A DNA stretch of 64,000 nt from Karalla daura (GCA_029224185.1 CM055207.1:8969073-9033072); one strand, 5' to 3'. Shown: positions 35,060-46,814, counted from the stretch's first letter. A program made the numbers and translations. The notes: generated by a model not told the origin, from the letters alone.

Positions 35060-35632
35060 GGCTAAAAGGCGAAGCCCTCAACTTGCTGGTCAAACTTTGT
35101 TTCAGCCCTCACCTATTGTCCTGAGCTCTGGATAATTACTGAAAGGACAAGGCTGAACAGTAGAGCTGCAGCAACTACTCAACTATTAAGCAACTCATAA
35201 AATACTCAAAAACCACTTTAATAATCGATAAGTTGATTGAAGTATAACAAATATTTCTGACAATGCTTTTATGAAATTTAGTCCTCAAGGACAGAAAACT
35301 GTTGCTGATATGAGGACAAAAAAGGCATTTAAAGACAATACTTTGATCTTTGTGATGCAGGCATTAGCGTTTACTGTCTTTGTGTTTTTTTGCGTTGAGA
35401 GTCGATCGATAATGCAATTGACAAATGAATCGACTGTGAAAATAATCATTTATCGCAGCCCTGAAATCATTTCAAGCTGAATTGAATGAAAATGAATTTA
35501 TGTGGATCAGCTCAGCTGCTCAAAGTACTATTCCTCTGCATTGACAGGAACCAGCTGAGGTAGTTCAGCCACCTGATCACGATGCCTCCTTGGGGACTGT
35601 GAGGCACACCCAGGATACCCTGGAGAGATTAT
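35060..35632 (+). mobile_element. LINE reverse-transcriptase (ORF2 3' end) fragment, interrupted
   Basis: Reading from 35066 the frame gives residues including ALTYCPELWIITERTR (about 35105-35151), the late part of a LINE ORF2 as found in Rex/L2-type fish elements. After a 303-bp insertion the element resumes at about 35500. Around 35543-35590 the frame reads LR, then a stop, then FSHLITMPP, matching the next conserved block of the same protein. In-frame stops, internal loss and the insertion show it is long dead. Only about 270 bp of LINE sequence remains. The exact clade is not fixed. Confidence 0.75.
35161..35463. mobile_element. hAT-type MITE nested in the LINE fragment
   Basis: The left end (TAGAGCTGCAGCAACTA from 35161) and right end (ATCGCAGCCCTG, ending 35463) are inverted copies of the CAGGGCTGCAAC-type end of fish hAT derivatives. 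Subterminal ATCGATAA/TTGATT-rich segments are also typical. It is 303 bp and non-coding; a 69-codon frame at 35271-35480 is chance. No convincing 8-bp target duplication remains. It must be younger than the LINE it splits. Confidence 0.75.
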
Positions 35633-35639
35633 AACAGAC

Positions 35640-35995
35640 AATACGGACAATAAGACAAAAAGGTCTCAGTTCAGGACTTTTTTGTAATCGCTGGGTTAAG
35701 TGTTAATGCAGCCAGGGTGTGAACATTCAGGTACAATGGGTAAAACAATAACACTATGGTTGCTACAATTGCAGTTTTACTTTGTGTGTGACATCCGAAT
35801 CCAAGATGCGCGCAAATTGAATTTAAATACTCCACTGCTTGCTGTCATCTTCTACGCCCCTCTGAGATGTTCACTGATTGGTTTTACATCTCACTGCCAG
35901 ACTCAATTGATTTTCAGTGAATCTTTTCCCGACTAATGTGTTGTGAAAATCGAGCTTGCCGGGATTCTTCTGACTTCAGACTTCTGCGAAGATAA
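35640..35995. other. unique non-coding stretch
   Basis: Nothing recognised. Confidence 0.45.
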
Positions 35996-36000
35996 TATTT

Positions 36001-36540
36001 TTCAAGGCGCCCGTGCAGGCATCCCACAGACTTTGGTGAAGAGATGAGCTGAGCATCTTGGCAGCGGGGTGGCGCCTGCCAGGACCGACTGTGGCGAGAG
36101 CGAGGCTCTTCCATGTGGCACGGTGTGTGGTTTCCTCTCCACGGCTCCCAGCAGGCCCCGGGGCAGCCTGACAGGGAATGGCGGTTGAGTAATGGGTCTC
36201 TTGCGAGGTCCGCCGTGTCTCGAGCAATTGAAGCGGGGCTGTCGGAGTGTAAGCACCCGCTATCACGCCTCTCACGCTTTTGCAGGGGCAAGCTGCTAAT
36301 AATAAACAACTTGGCAGCTGTCCGCCTGTGACATCATGCTTAATGCCCCCTTGCAACTTCCTGGCAGGGATTCAAAACAGGTAGGTGGACGTCTTCTGCT
36401 CGGGGCCCCTTTGGCTGAGAGTGGCGGTTGTGGCGAGGAAGGCGGTCACAGCTTGATGGACTCGGAGAGTCCGATGGCAGCTTTCCAGCATCAGGCGGCA
36501 CCAAGCGAGGAGCAGAAATCTGTGCAAACAGGGTGGTGAA
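36001..36540. promoter_or_regulatory. CpG-island-like GC-rich block
   Basis: I count 30 CpG in 540 bp at about 60% GC (observed/expected about 0.6), in contrast to the AT-rich flanks. Overlapping open frames occur in several phases on both strands (126 and 131 codons on minus, 84 on minus, 72 and 67 on plus), as expected of GC-rich DNA; none shows a known domain. An exon-like arrangement, acceptor 'cacgcttttgcag' ending 36284 and donor 'aaacag|gtaggt' at about 36380, could mark a non-coding exon. It may be a promoter, a lncRNA exon or a GC-rich enhancer. Confidence 0.4.
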
Positions 36541-36544
36541 AGGT

Positions 36545-37630
36545 GCCACGCAGGCCAGTTTATTGGCCAGCGTTTTCTAGGGAAGCAGGTGGAGTGCTGG
36601 GCACCACAGGAAGCTCAACGCTGTTTACGTTTGGCCTGCCGTGTGGTTGGATTAAGGGCGATGGGACGCAGGACTCCGTTTCCCCGGACTTCTTCTGTGT
36701 GATCCGCCAGCTTGGCTGCCAGGCTGTGCTGACCTCTCCTTGTGTGCTGGTGGCTCTGGCAGACTCATTTTGAGGCTTTGCAGTTGTACATGTGAAAGAT
36801 GAGTGGTCGGAGTCCTGTTGTATTTTTTTCCCCATTTATGTAAGGTTCGTTTGCAATGGTTTTTGATCCATGTTTGTGGTTTTTTAGATAGAAGAGATGG
36901 TGTGTTCTCAACAACCATTAAATGAAAGTTTTGTTTGGCATTTCGTTTGTCCACTACTTTGTTGTCATTTTGGTGACAGTGCAGTATTTCAAGAAATGTT
37001 GAATGGATTCCAGTGACGTTTTATTCAAACAAGGATGTCACATCGTTTTTCAGATGGGCCTATTTGTCATCTCAAAATTTCACCTTGACTAAATTTGACC
37101 TGCTTCCTGTGAAACAAAAAAGGAATCAAAGGTTTGTTGATTCTCTTCTTTCCTTAAAATCATTTTCAGTAGCTACAGTGTGAAAGACACCACCCCAACC
37201 CAGTGTTTTAGAGATGTGTCATTTTCTACAGTTGCACCTTACATTTTTTACATTTACTCTGATTGCTTTCATGTTTACTTCCCTCCTGTCCCCGACGTCT
37301 GACATAAAAGATTTGCAGCATATGGCCATAATTTATCTATATAATTATCTCTTACGTGCTGAGAAATTACGACATGCGCGAAAACCTTGCCAGCCATCTG
37401 TATTGTCTCACAGGGTAGAGAGAAACAGAGAGATGAGATTTCTCATTTTACATGTGTTTTTTCCATGACTGGAAAATCGTTCGCTAATTTTTCTGATGTT
37501 CCAGGACGGGTGGGAACCCTGAAAATCCAAAGATGGAAAGCTATGATGAATATTACACCCATGTCAAGACCACACACTCTCTGGTATTGTAAGCATTTAG
37601 CCCTACTAGCATGAGTATTTCTGTTAAAGC
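36545..37630. other. unique stretch, GC-rich shoulder then AT-rich
   Basis: GC stays raised to about 36780, then drops sharply. No gene recognised. Confidence 0.4.
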
Positions 37631-37639
37631 ATCGCTGTG

Positions 37640-37855
37640 CCAGAGCACAGCCTCATACTCTCGTGGTGCTGGCACGGTCATAGACCCCTGGTCTTGTTGT
37701 AATGCACACAGCTGAGGGGAATTATTCTGTGTTACGCTTCACAGAGCAGAAAGAGCTGCGCCTATGCATTGAGGAATTACAGGGTGCTCGCTACGGCAAT
37801 ATGGATGGAGTCAAGTGGACATTACCCAACTGCATTCTTCCTCTTGTATCGAATT
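37640..37855. promoter_or_regulatory. candidate conserved non-coding element
   Basis: Unique balanced-composition block without simple sequence ('gaggggaattattctgtgttacgc', 'gaggaattacagggtgctcgc'). Inference from texture. Confidence 0.25.
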
Positions 37856-37859
37856 AGGC

Positions 37860-39370
37860 AACAAACTAAACAGATAATGTTATACAGCTGGAAAATATTC
37901 CCTGCTTGTCCCCCAGTTTGATGTGAAGATTGATACCACTTTTGTATGCCAGATAAGTCATTAGCTTAACATTGAGATTTATTATACTTAACTGAATGTC
38001 AGTACTGATCACTATACTGCACAGTCATTAGTGGAAAATGGAGGATGGAAAAAAGAGCCGCTGTCATACATAAACCAGTCAGAGAAAACTAAAAGGTTCA
38101 AGCTCATTTCACACAACTTTGCGAAAAAATTTTATGAACTTTTCTCAGACATCACATTGACCGGACTATGGATGTTTAGAGACATTGACAAAATATTTAC
38201 AGTAAGTTAGGAAGACCAAATGTTTGAAATTCAGTATCAGTTTTACCTGTCTAGGCTGCCAGCATTAACGATATTGATGCACTCAATCCTGCAGTGGCTG
38301 TTGGGTGTGGGTGGATGCTGGTGATTTTTACCCCATCTCAAAGCACTCAGCTTTGAAAGATGTTCAAAAGTTTGGTAAAGAGAAAGTGTGAAAGTTTGCC
38401 TTTGATGATGGATCACCTATCGCTCCTTGAGAGGAACATCAACAATTTTCCGGTAGCAAAATGCTTTATGGTGCCAAAAGGGAAGTACCCTCTTACCTTG
38501 GCATCGCTGATTGAGGTGTTCTCACAGAAGCAAGATCAGTGATTTAACTTTCAGCCCTAAGAGAACAGTGCAGAGACATCCTGTATCCAAAAGTGGATAC
38601 ATAACAAATACTGATGAAAAGGGATTTTGACTCTCAGAGGTTCAACAAAAAAAAAAGGTTGAGTTTTTCAAAAACTAAACTATGCAAGACTACACCATAA
38701 ATTGTCTTATAATGACCCAGAAGCGGTTTGCGGTGGGCAACCCATTGGACATCACGGACCACAAGTTCAGTACAACTCCCTGAGAGCCCTTTTGAAGAGG
38801 GAGGTTGAGGCTTTTTCCTGTCTGTTCCAAACAATAGACTCATCATCTCTTAGCAACCCTGCCTGGACCGGGAAGCTCAACCTTTGATGGTCTAGTCAGA
38901 GATAAACACTCAAGATCGGCCTGGACTCAAAGGCCAAGGCCCTTCTATTGTCTAGTCAGGACAAAACATTCATCACTTTCCGGGTTCTTCTTTTCCCATG
39001 TTGTTCCGAACATTGTGTGTCTGTTAACTGAGACATCACCACATATAACAACTAAGACCACAGCACAACCCCCAAAAAACCATTAAGGTACAAGGTGGGT
39101 TAATCAAATGGATGAATGGATGGCTGGATGGACTCTGTGGCCATTTGTCACCACAGATTTTGACATCTGCCTGCATTTAGACCCATTATTTTTGCGGTAA
39201 CTGGCAAGTTCCTGCAGGTTAAGCTCTAGTTTGAAGCCGTGCAGCCCACAGCCTTCAACACCTTGCTTGGTCTGAGGTCAGGACTCGATTAGAAACATAG
39301 CCACCAGGTTACTGCACTTCTCCGTCACTCTCCTCTGCTCCCCATCTTCGTCCTGCCTGTTAATATACAG
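37860..39370. other. unique non-coding stretch
   Basis: No confirmed feature. The segment 38880-38970 contains a diverged internal duplication: 'tctagtcag' followed by 'aaacactca' or 'aaacattca' occurs twice about 65 bp apart. A 60-codon plus-strand frame (38360-38542) is somewhat protein-like, and I considered a decayed transposase without firm support. A (GGAT)n-like patch lies at 39112-39133. Confidence 0.4.
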
Positions 39371-39374
39371 ATTT

Positions 39375-39520
39375 GTGTGTGTTTGTGTGCATTTGTGTGA
39401 ACGTCTGTGTGTGTTTGACCAAGAGGTAACTTTGAACACACACACACAGCGGGCACAAAGAAGTGTGTGCTTTCGCTATATACACACACCCTTATGTACG
39501 TACATACATACATACACACT
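39375..39520. repeat. cluster of TG, CA and (TACA)n microsatellites
   Basis: TG-rich 39375-39417, CA 39437-39450, CA 39480-39490 and TACG/TACA units at 39494-39520. Confidence 0.85.
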
Positions 39521-39660
39521 GAATGCAGCACACTTCTACAAGGTTGTGGGAATATGAGTGGAAGTGTTGATGTGTTCATTTCTGCTTTAAAATGAAGAGC
39601 AGAGAGTCTTTTTTTGTTGAGCGGGGCAGGAGAGGCCAGCCTCAAATGCTGCAATGCATG

Positions 39661-39800
39661 TCTTTGAAATAAATTAAAGTCTCAACTGAGCTTTATTGTC
39701 ATTGTCTCACAGGAGAAAGGGAAGACACCAGCTGGTGTTATCTTGGGATTAATGCTCTGCTAACTTCATAAAAATCACGCGGCCTCCGATAAACATCATC
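39661..39800. promoter_or_regulatory. candidate conserved non-coding element
   Basis: Unique block with 'ttgtcattgtctcacaggag' and 'gggattaatgctctgctaac', ending in CpG-containing 'cacgcggcctccgataaac'. Inference from texture. Confidence 0.2.
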
Positions 39801-40080
39801 CGAGACAAAGTTTTAGCCAAAAGTAGCACAGGAGGTGTACAAAAAAAAAGTTTTCAGATTCAGCAGGTCTCAGTGATGAGATTTGATGTCAACAGTGGTC
39901 CTTGGGGATACTTGGCGCTTCAAGAGAATGTGGTCGTGTTTGGGTTCAAAGACTTTGTGTTTCCTATTTTTATTTTAGTTTCTGAAAACAGTGTGTCATC
40001 ATCATGACATCATGACTCCTGACATCTGGTAGGTTTCCGCTTGTTGAGGACAAAATCTCATCGTCATTATCATTCTGGGC

Positions 40081-40196
40081 ACACGCATGCACACGCGGAT
40101 GTACTTTATTCTCTGAGAAAAAAAAAAAGACTGCTTCACCACTACCACCCTCCACACACACCCAGGCTCTCTTACACACACACACCCACACACACC
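40081..40196. repeat. CA-rich low-complexity stretch
   Basis: CA-rich segments at 40081-40095 and 40152-40196 with an A12 run at 40119. Confidence 0.8.
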
Positions 40197-40334
40197 GAGT
40201 TAAACAGGAAATGGAGACAATGATGAAACCTCAGTGTAATGTTGAGCGCTCACACATACAAAAGGACTGACCAATGTCAATCATTCCCTCCAAACAGATT
40301 AGCATCCCTATTTCAGTTTAGATTAGTATAAATG

Positions 40335-40368
40335 CGTGTGTGTGTGTGTGTGAGTGAGTGAGTGAGTA
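40335..40368. repeat. compound (GT)n(GAGT)n microsatellite
   Basis: GT to 40352, then four GAGT-type units. Confidence 0.95.
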
Positions 40369-40440
40369 AGAGACAGAAAGAAACAAAGTCTGGCTAATAT
40401 CTGAAATTGAATCACAAGATCGAAGATGGCAGTCTTTTGC

Positions 40441-40477
40441 AATGAATGTATACTGTATATAGATACGTACATTCATT
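40441..40477. other. 10-bp perfect inverted repeat
   Basis: AATGAATGTA (40441-40450) and TACATTCATT (40468-40477) are exact complements around a 17-base AT-rich spacer. Confidence 0.8.
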
Positions 40478-40479
40478 TG

Positions 40480-41080
40480 AGTGTGTGTGTATGTGTGCCT
40501 CCAGTAGATTAAAACAAAGGAGAAAACTGAACAGACATTGTTTGTTAAAGTTAGAGGAGCGGTAGATTCAGCATCTTCCGACAGTGATCTGGCAGTCGAT
40601 ACACGTGGGGTTGCAAACAAATTCTTGTTGTGATTGATAGAAGAGTCCAGTCCAATTTGTTGACCTCGGGACCACATCAAAGCTTTTTGCTGATGAGATA
40701 CTTTCACTTGCTTCACTGGGCTGTGGTCTGAAGTGCACAGCTGGAGAGGGGGAGAGTGGGAGGGATTCGCCGCAGAGTATTGAAGATGCTCGGATTAGGG
40801 TCAGCACCTCGGAATCTGAGAATACGGTGCCTTTACTGAAAGACGATGCATTCCTGGTTTCGACTATGGATTCGCTTTCCCAAATGAAAAAAGAGCGATG
40901 AAGAGTTGCACCTAAAGTTGACCTTCTCAATATCTTGGTCGAAAAAGCGCTCTCAGTTACTGCCATCAGAGCTCCATAGTGAGGGATATAGTTTTATTTG
41001 CAGGGCATCTGGGTCCATCACATACAAAATAGCATTCAAGCACACACTCAGGTTGTGTTATGCGCCTCTTTATAGAGGTG
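40480..41080. other. unique non-coding stretch with 132-codon minus frame
   Basis: The minus-strand frame at 40568-40966 is Ser-rich and fully open, but an in-frame stop lies shortly upstream of its first Met. A second minus-strand frame in another phase overlaps its low-coordinate part. No domain, signal or splice context supports it as a gene. Confidence 0.4.
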
Positions 41081-41084
41081 TTAC

Positions 41085-41175
41085 AAGAACTTTTTGACCC
41101 GTTTTGTACTGGTATCGGTGTGTGGTGGACCTACAGCACAAGTCAGGGAATACACCCTGGATGGAGGGCAGTTAA
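41085..41175 (-). repeat. SINE tail fragment (copy 8)
   Basis: 'caagtcagggaatacaccctggatgga' matches the equivalent segment at 25250 ('aaagtcagggaatacagcctggactgg'). The rest is lost. Confidence 0.6.
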
Positions 41176-41179
41176 GAGG

Positions 41180-41411
41180 TGCATCAAAACACAGGGAAAG
41201 TTGTAAAATGTTCCAGAATCACCTGTTCGGCATGTCTCATTCGACAGGTAAACAGGTTCAATATCGAGGGACAAGAAAAGTATGTTTGTCTCCTACTGAG
41301 CAAACCCTGATGTTTCCTGTGATAAATGTGGTTGTGCTACAAGACAAGTCTCTCTGAAAGTGGCAGCTCTGATTCATTGATATCAAAATACAGCGGAAAG
41401 GACCTTGAAAC

Positions 41412-41448
<37 letters not shown>

Positions 41449-42290
41449 TATCGAAACTGAAACAGAATTAAAAGGTTAAGAATATTCCATGTATGGAACT
41501 AGAAAAGTACAGACATAACATATCTCCAGGCCTCTGTTAAGAAGGTAAGGCGATCAGTTGAGGACGAGATACTTGAGTAATAAAACTCATACATACAGAC
41601 GGAAACATCCTTTTGATATCTTTCAAATGGGCTTGGACATTGAGAACTAATATCTATATAACATTTGGAAAGATGGATCCATTCTTTTGTGACCCTGTGT
41701 GAATATCACCTGACATATAATACCTGACTCATTACCACAGGGGTTTACTTGGCCCTGTCATTATTCCACGGGTTTCCATCTTCATCTTCTCTGTGAAGCT
41801 CCTGTCTTTTCTGTCGCTCTTTCACTCCCTCTCTCTGCTGTCTCTCTGCCCTGGATGGCATTGATTTGATCCTGTAGACTCCACGAACACGCAGCCTGGT
41901 TGAACAGCATCACAAGCTTATGATGCAGTGAAATGTCAGGTACCTTTGGGAAGGCGAGATTAGACAGCTCAGAGCCATCCGTCTGCCCACCCCCCTCGAA
42001 ATAATTTGCTTCTTGCTCCTCTCTGCCTGCCCCCACCCTCCCCCCAAACTCCTCCACTCTCCATCTGCCTTTCTGCCTCTCCTCTCTTCTTATTACACTT
42101 TCCCTCTGCTCTCGCTCTTCCTAATCCTCTCAAGTGCTGGTTTTCCTAAACCATATTAACACAGGGATCATCTTTGTCTCGTTGAATTAAAATGGAACCG
42201 AAAAGATCTGAGTAGCTGCTGTCGAGTTAAGACATTGTATCTGCAAAGGGATTAAGATCGGCAGCTCCAATTTTTTGACCCCTAGAAGAA
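41180..42290. other. unique non-coding stretch
   Basis: Contains a pure (GA)n tract listed separately and a C/T-rich segment at 41760-42120. No gene recognised. Confidence 0.45.
41420..41448. repeat. (GA)n microsatellite
   Basis: A pure GA tract of about 14 units. Confidence 0.97.
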
Positions 42291-42295
42291 GAAGC

Positions 42296-42309
42296 CATAT
42301 ATATATATG
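42296..42309. repeat. short (TA)n run
   Basis: Seven AT units. Confidence 0.9.
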
Positions 42310-45230
42310 GTTTTCCTTTGCCAATGGCAGAGACATGTTGACATTTGCTTGATGCTGAAACATGACAGCTACGAACAACAGGTTTCGACTGTGCGCCATG
42401 GAGGCTGTTGGTGGAAGGTGAAAGTTGGGCAGAGCTCGTTCGTTTTTATTCTTTTCCTATCTAATTAGACACTGGAGGAGGATGTGGGAGTTCATCAGTG
42501 CAGGATCTGTGGAGGATAGAGGAGCTCTGCAGTCTGACCTCAGGGACATCAGGCCTACTTTTACTGAGAGTGAACTGAACTATTGCGGTGAACTGTTGCA
42601 TTTGCAGATACCATCTTTTATTAAAGATTTTAACAAAATCTCATTATAAAATATATACATTTTATATACATGAAGCTTATAATAATAACTTTCTTAAACA
42701 AGGCCAGTGTGACGCTATTCATACATTTTTTACAGGTAATGGTTTATCAAACACTGCTGGATACCTCTTTTTTTCTTTTCCAAAATTGGAACCTGAGTTT
42801 AGTTTTAACCTTTAAATACTGCATATTTATGTAAGTCTTCCTGACTGTAGCAGTTTATTTCAAAAGCATTTGAGTTTCTACTTTTATAAACAAAATGGCT
42901 GATACACAAACACTGACGTGATGTCCACTGATTGTGGAAATATGGCTCTTGATATACCTTCTTCACACTTTGGTCGGGAGAAACCAAAGCTTTTAAAACT
43001 TTTAAATCCACTTTCAGGTTTAGATTTTGTATTTAGTAGAGCTGTATTTGTTTGTTATGACCTCTTTATACTGCTTCCCAACTTTTGCTTGGGAAAACGA
43101 TCCACCCCACTAATATTCACCACTGCAACTAAAACAAACAGAATGTTGACAATGTCAACAAAACCCTGAACATTTGTTAGCTTTGTGAAACTGGAATTCT
43201 CCACAGACCAGCTTTTCATCTACCAGTTGTGGCACTTTGTTATCATCATCAATGTGCCCGGCCTGAAGCACGAATCTATTTCCAGACGCCTGTGCCATTC
43301 AGATGCCTGATTGAGACAGATCCTTCAGTAAACAAGCATTATTGATTGATTTTGTCATCATTGGTAACTTTTCGGTTTCGAAATAAGAAAACAAATTCTC
43401 TCATCAAAGCTGACGCAGCTGTCCTATCAAAATTAATAGAAATATCAAGACGAGTCACTTTTTACTCCCTCACCCGTACACAACCGCACAAGCTTACCTC
43501 TGTTTTCCTTTTCATCAACTTAAATTGTCCACTGCTGAAAAACAGCCATCAGACGCGGCACAAGACTGACAATATTTATTCATGATGTGATGAAGTCACT
43601 GATCAAAATAACCAAACAAAGTGCAAGTGTCACACCCTCATAGTAAGCAAATGAACAAACAAAAATAAAAGGAACTGTGTAATAGGCCACAGAAAGAAGA
43701 CAGAAGGAGATGCTTATCACTGTCAGAGGTTTGTATACAAATGCGGGAACAAGAATTCCAGAGATAGTTTGTTTCATATCAGCACTCATAAAAACAGTCA
43801 TAGAAACAAATAAAGAAATCCACAAGGGAGCAAGCTTCTCCAGGTAAATTACATTACATCCCCTTCAATCCTAAGATGTTTTTTCCCCTATAGGGACAAT
43901 TATAAGGTCGGTGTCACAATAAAAAAAAAAGAAGAAAATCCCAAAACGCATTATGTGCTGTATGCATATTGAATTATGTTCTGCACAATAACATTAGGTT
44001 TCTATGTAGAATATGTCACTTCAAAAGCAGCAACAACATATTACTGTCACGACTCCTCATAAAATTTAATTATGAAGCTTGTGAACCGCGTATTCCTTTA
44101 ACAAAAATAGAGACCACAATTCCCATAAAACCACCTTCCTCTTTTTTTTCTGTCTCCTTTGCTAATTATTTGAATTTACCCTTTGGCCCCTTCCACCGTA
44201 CGTCATTATGAGAAACTGTGAAAGCATCAGCTCCATTTGCAGTCCTGGAACAGGACCCTCTTACTATTTGGTGTTACGCATCAATCTCCTTTAGTGTTAC
44301 TGTGGTCACAAAATGGCTAAAAATCAATACGACAGAAGTCTGAAAGAGCTTGCTGGCGATCAGCCATGGTGATGAATAGACAACTAGCCGCTCGGTCTCT
44401 ATGGTTTTTTCACACCAGGATTTTATTATGTTTTACAAAGGAAGAAATGCACATTAGACTGCCTTCATGTCTTCATTTTTGTCTGTATTCTGTATATTTG
44501 CGAACTCTAGTTACCCCACTGTAACAGTACTATACACTAAGTTTCAGTGCTATATGTGTATATGTTTATATGTATGTATATATACAGTATACCTGTATAT
44601 ATAGATATTTCATATATAGACACTCAGTGTACAATGTTGTTCAAGCACTCAGGAACCTTGGGGATGCTCTCACTGTTTACAGTAATTATACTAATGGCTC
44701 AAAATCAATATGCAATGATTTATTCATGTCAAAATGACGTACAAGACATGTTTAATACAACTCACGCTAAGACTTTGAAACAGGCGTGACTGAAACCCCC
44801 GCTGGGGGGTTTGGTATGAGGAATCCACAACCCCCCGCAGCTGACCATGACCTGGCATCACTCCCTTTGGGAATTTACCTGTTCGAAAATACCATGAAGC
44901 AAGCACAACACATGCACATGCACACATGTAGGATATACTGTACTGTACATACAAACTGGGACATTTAATGTGTCTCCGATGCAGGACCTCACGAGCACGT
45001 AGAAGCTGGAGTGACTGACAAGCATTTTAATTAAGTTTCCTTCATGCTCATCATGCACAATAACATACTCCACTGTGGGTATTTAACTTCCTTTATGTAG
45101 CCTGCTAAGAAGCTCGAACAAATTACCACATGCTGCTCCCGCTGTGCTTTTTGACCAACCAGACAAATGTTATTTGTGTTTTCATGTTTTTTTTTTTATT
45201 TGCATATTTTTGAACAAATAATGGCAGCAT
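42310..45230. other. unique AT-rich stretch, 2.9 kb
   Basis: No gene recognised. 'cattttttacag|gtaatg' at about 42726-42741 is another juxtaposed acceptor/donor. An 11-bp AT-rich inverted repeat (TATATATACAG / CTGTATATATA) spans 44577-44603. Confidence 0.45.
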
Positions 45231-45232
45231 GT

Positions 45233-45292
45233 GCATTTACATTTAGTCATTTAGAAAAAGCTTTTATCCAAAGCAAATCACATGGGTGGAAA
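45233..45292. repeat. fragment of a fish SINE-like repeat
   Basis: 'catttacatttagtcattta' followed by 'gcttttatccaaagcaaatcac' is the start of a repeat widely dispersed in teleosts. Only about 60 bp remain. Confidence 0.6.
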
Positions 45293-45458
45293 AAAAAGAC
45301 AAACTTCCAAGTCAAATGGCAACAGAAACCAGTGCAACAATAAATACTCTTCTCTAAATACGCTATGTTCTTCAGGCCGCCACTAGATGAGAGTGTGCAG
45401 TTTGTCACAGCTCTCACTGTCAGTTATGCATGGGTATCTGTTCATGCATATGTAGAGG

Positions 45459-45494
45459 TTGTGTGTGTGTGTGTGTGTGTGTGAATGTGTGTGT
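45459..45494. repeat. (GT)n microsatellite
   Basis: GT tract with one AA interruption near its end. Confidence 0.95.
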
Positions 45495-45499
45495 CATTC

Positions 45500-46195
45500 A
45501 ATGACTGTGTGCCTTTCACAGCGTGAGGCCCTGCAGCTGGCAAACACACACAGCCAGAGGAGACACATCAGGATTAACACACTCACGCAATGTCTCATGA
45601 AGATACATACACAGAAACATAAAGAAGTATAAATGGCAAACAACTAGAAAGCCTGTGCTGTGACATTTGCTTTAAAAAAAATGCACGAAACGAGAAACGA
45701 GATCGATTCATAAAACGTGTGATTTGTCGCACTAAATCGCGGCCACAGTTTAATGACTTAATAATGTGTGGAAACACGATGCAAGTCCCAAGTGTTTCAA
45801 GGAGGATTTAAGTGTATCATTTTAATTTACTCCTAGATTAAAATAAAAATAAAAAATCAGTTCAAACTTATCAGTGATGACGCCAACTCAACATTACCTT
45901 TATTCAGACGACTCAAAAGCTTACAGGCCATGAAATATTATCTAACTTTCACACATTGTTATGTCATGGCCACAACACAATGTGTTTTTTAACTTTTTTT
46001 TTCTAATGCCTGCAGGACAGCTCCATGAACAACAAATCCAAACAGCACTTAAACACTTAACTCCACTGTTGCCTCTAGTTTGCTCTCAAAAGCCGTTCTT
46101 GCTACAGGCCGAGTTGTGTCCTGTGTAACGAATTAGCATCGAGACAGAGTAATAACCTGGTGATTCTCACAAAAAGACTTGTCTATTTGTCAAAC
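45500..46195. other. unique non-coding stretch
   Basis: Nothing recognised. The CTCF-like 'gccactagatgagag' lies just upstream at about 45380, but it is a weak match. Confidence 0.4.
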
Positions 46196-46199
46196 TTTG

Positions 46200-46490
46200 C
46201 AATCAGATGTTAACTCTTGATTAAAGTCCTTCAAGCATCTGGGCTACAATAACAAACTCCCTTACAGTGGAGGGGTGGCTGCTGTCAGTATGTCTGCCAC
46301 GGGCTTGTAAATCGACCAGGCCGTTATTAACTTTTTGCAGATACATTGTTATCACGTACCTGTTGGCTGATAAGTACAGAAATGCCAAATTAAGTTTGCG
46401 GTTGTTTAAAAGCACTGCCATCAATCCATCATTCCACCACCACAGAGCTCTGCCAAGTTTGTTTCCAAACTGTAAAATGTTGCACTTATA
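46200..46490. promoter_or_regulatory. candidate conserved non-coding element
   Basis: Long unique block with 'ctcttgattaaagtcc', 'ggccgttattaactttttgc' and 'gttatcacgtacctgttggc', free of simple repeats. Overlapping frames on both strands show no domain. Inference. Confidence 0.35.
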
Positions 46491-46499
46491 ATCAAGTCA

Positions 46500-46765
46500 A
46501 CATACAGTGAAAATATCTCTCTTAACAATCTATTATTGGTCGGGCTTGAGTGCGGTGTGTCGACGCGGTGTGGCAATGTGTTTCGAAGTGTGTCGATATA
46601 TAAAATAGCTGTGAAACAAGATAAAAATGATACCTTAAATTTTTGTAATTACTAATATAGCTTGCATTTTTATTGCCGGGATGAACCATCCCCGAGAGCA
46701 GGTGACAATTTTCTAAAAAAACTCAAAGGTCATCTGAGCACAAAGGGGCCTGTGGTACTGAGTGT
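46500..46765. other. unique stretch with local CpG cluster
   Basis: 'gagtgcggtgtgtcgacgcg' and adjoining sequence (46548-46600) hold seven CpG in about 60 bp with a 'gtgtgtcga' motif repeated. No family recognised. Confidence 0.4.
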
Positions 46766-46766
46766 T

Positions 46767-46771
<5 letters not shown>

Positions 46772-46812
<41 letters not shown>
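46772..46812. repeat. compound (TG)n(AG)n microsatellite
   Basis: TG to 46802, then five GA units. Confidence 0.96.
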
Positions 46813-46814
46813 TG

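Noticed and set aside
35914..36356. 131- and 126-codon minus-strand frames
   Set aside because: They overlap in two phases within a GC-rich block where stop codons are rare; no domain recognised.
36285..36379. Possible protein-coding exon between acceptor- and donor-like sites
   Set aside because: One phase is open but its translation resembles nothing known, and no neighbouring exon could be found; kept only as a possible non-coding exon.
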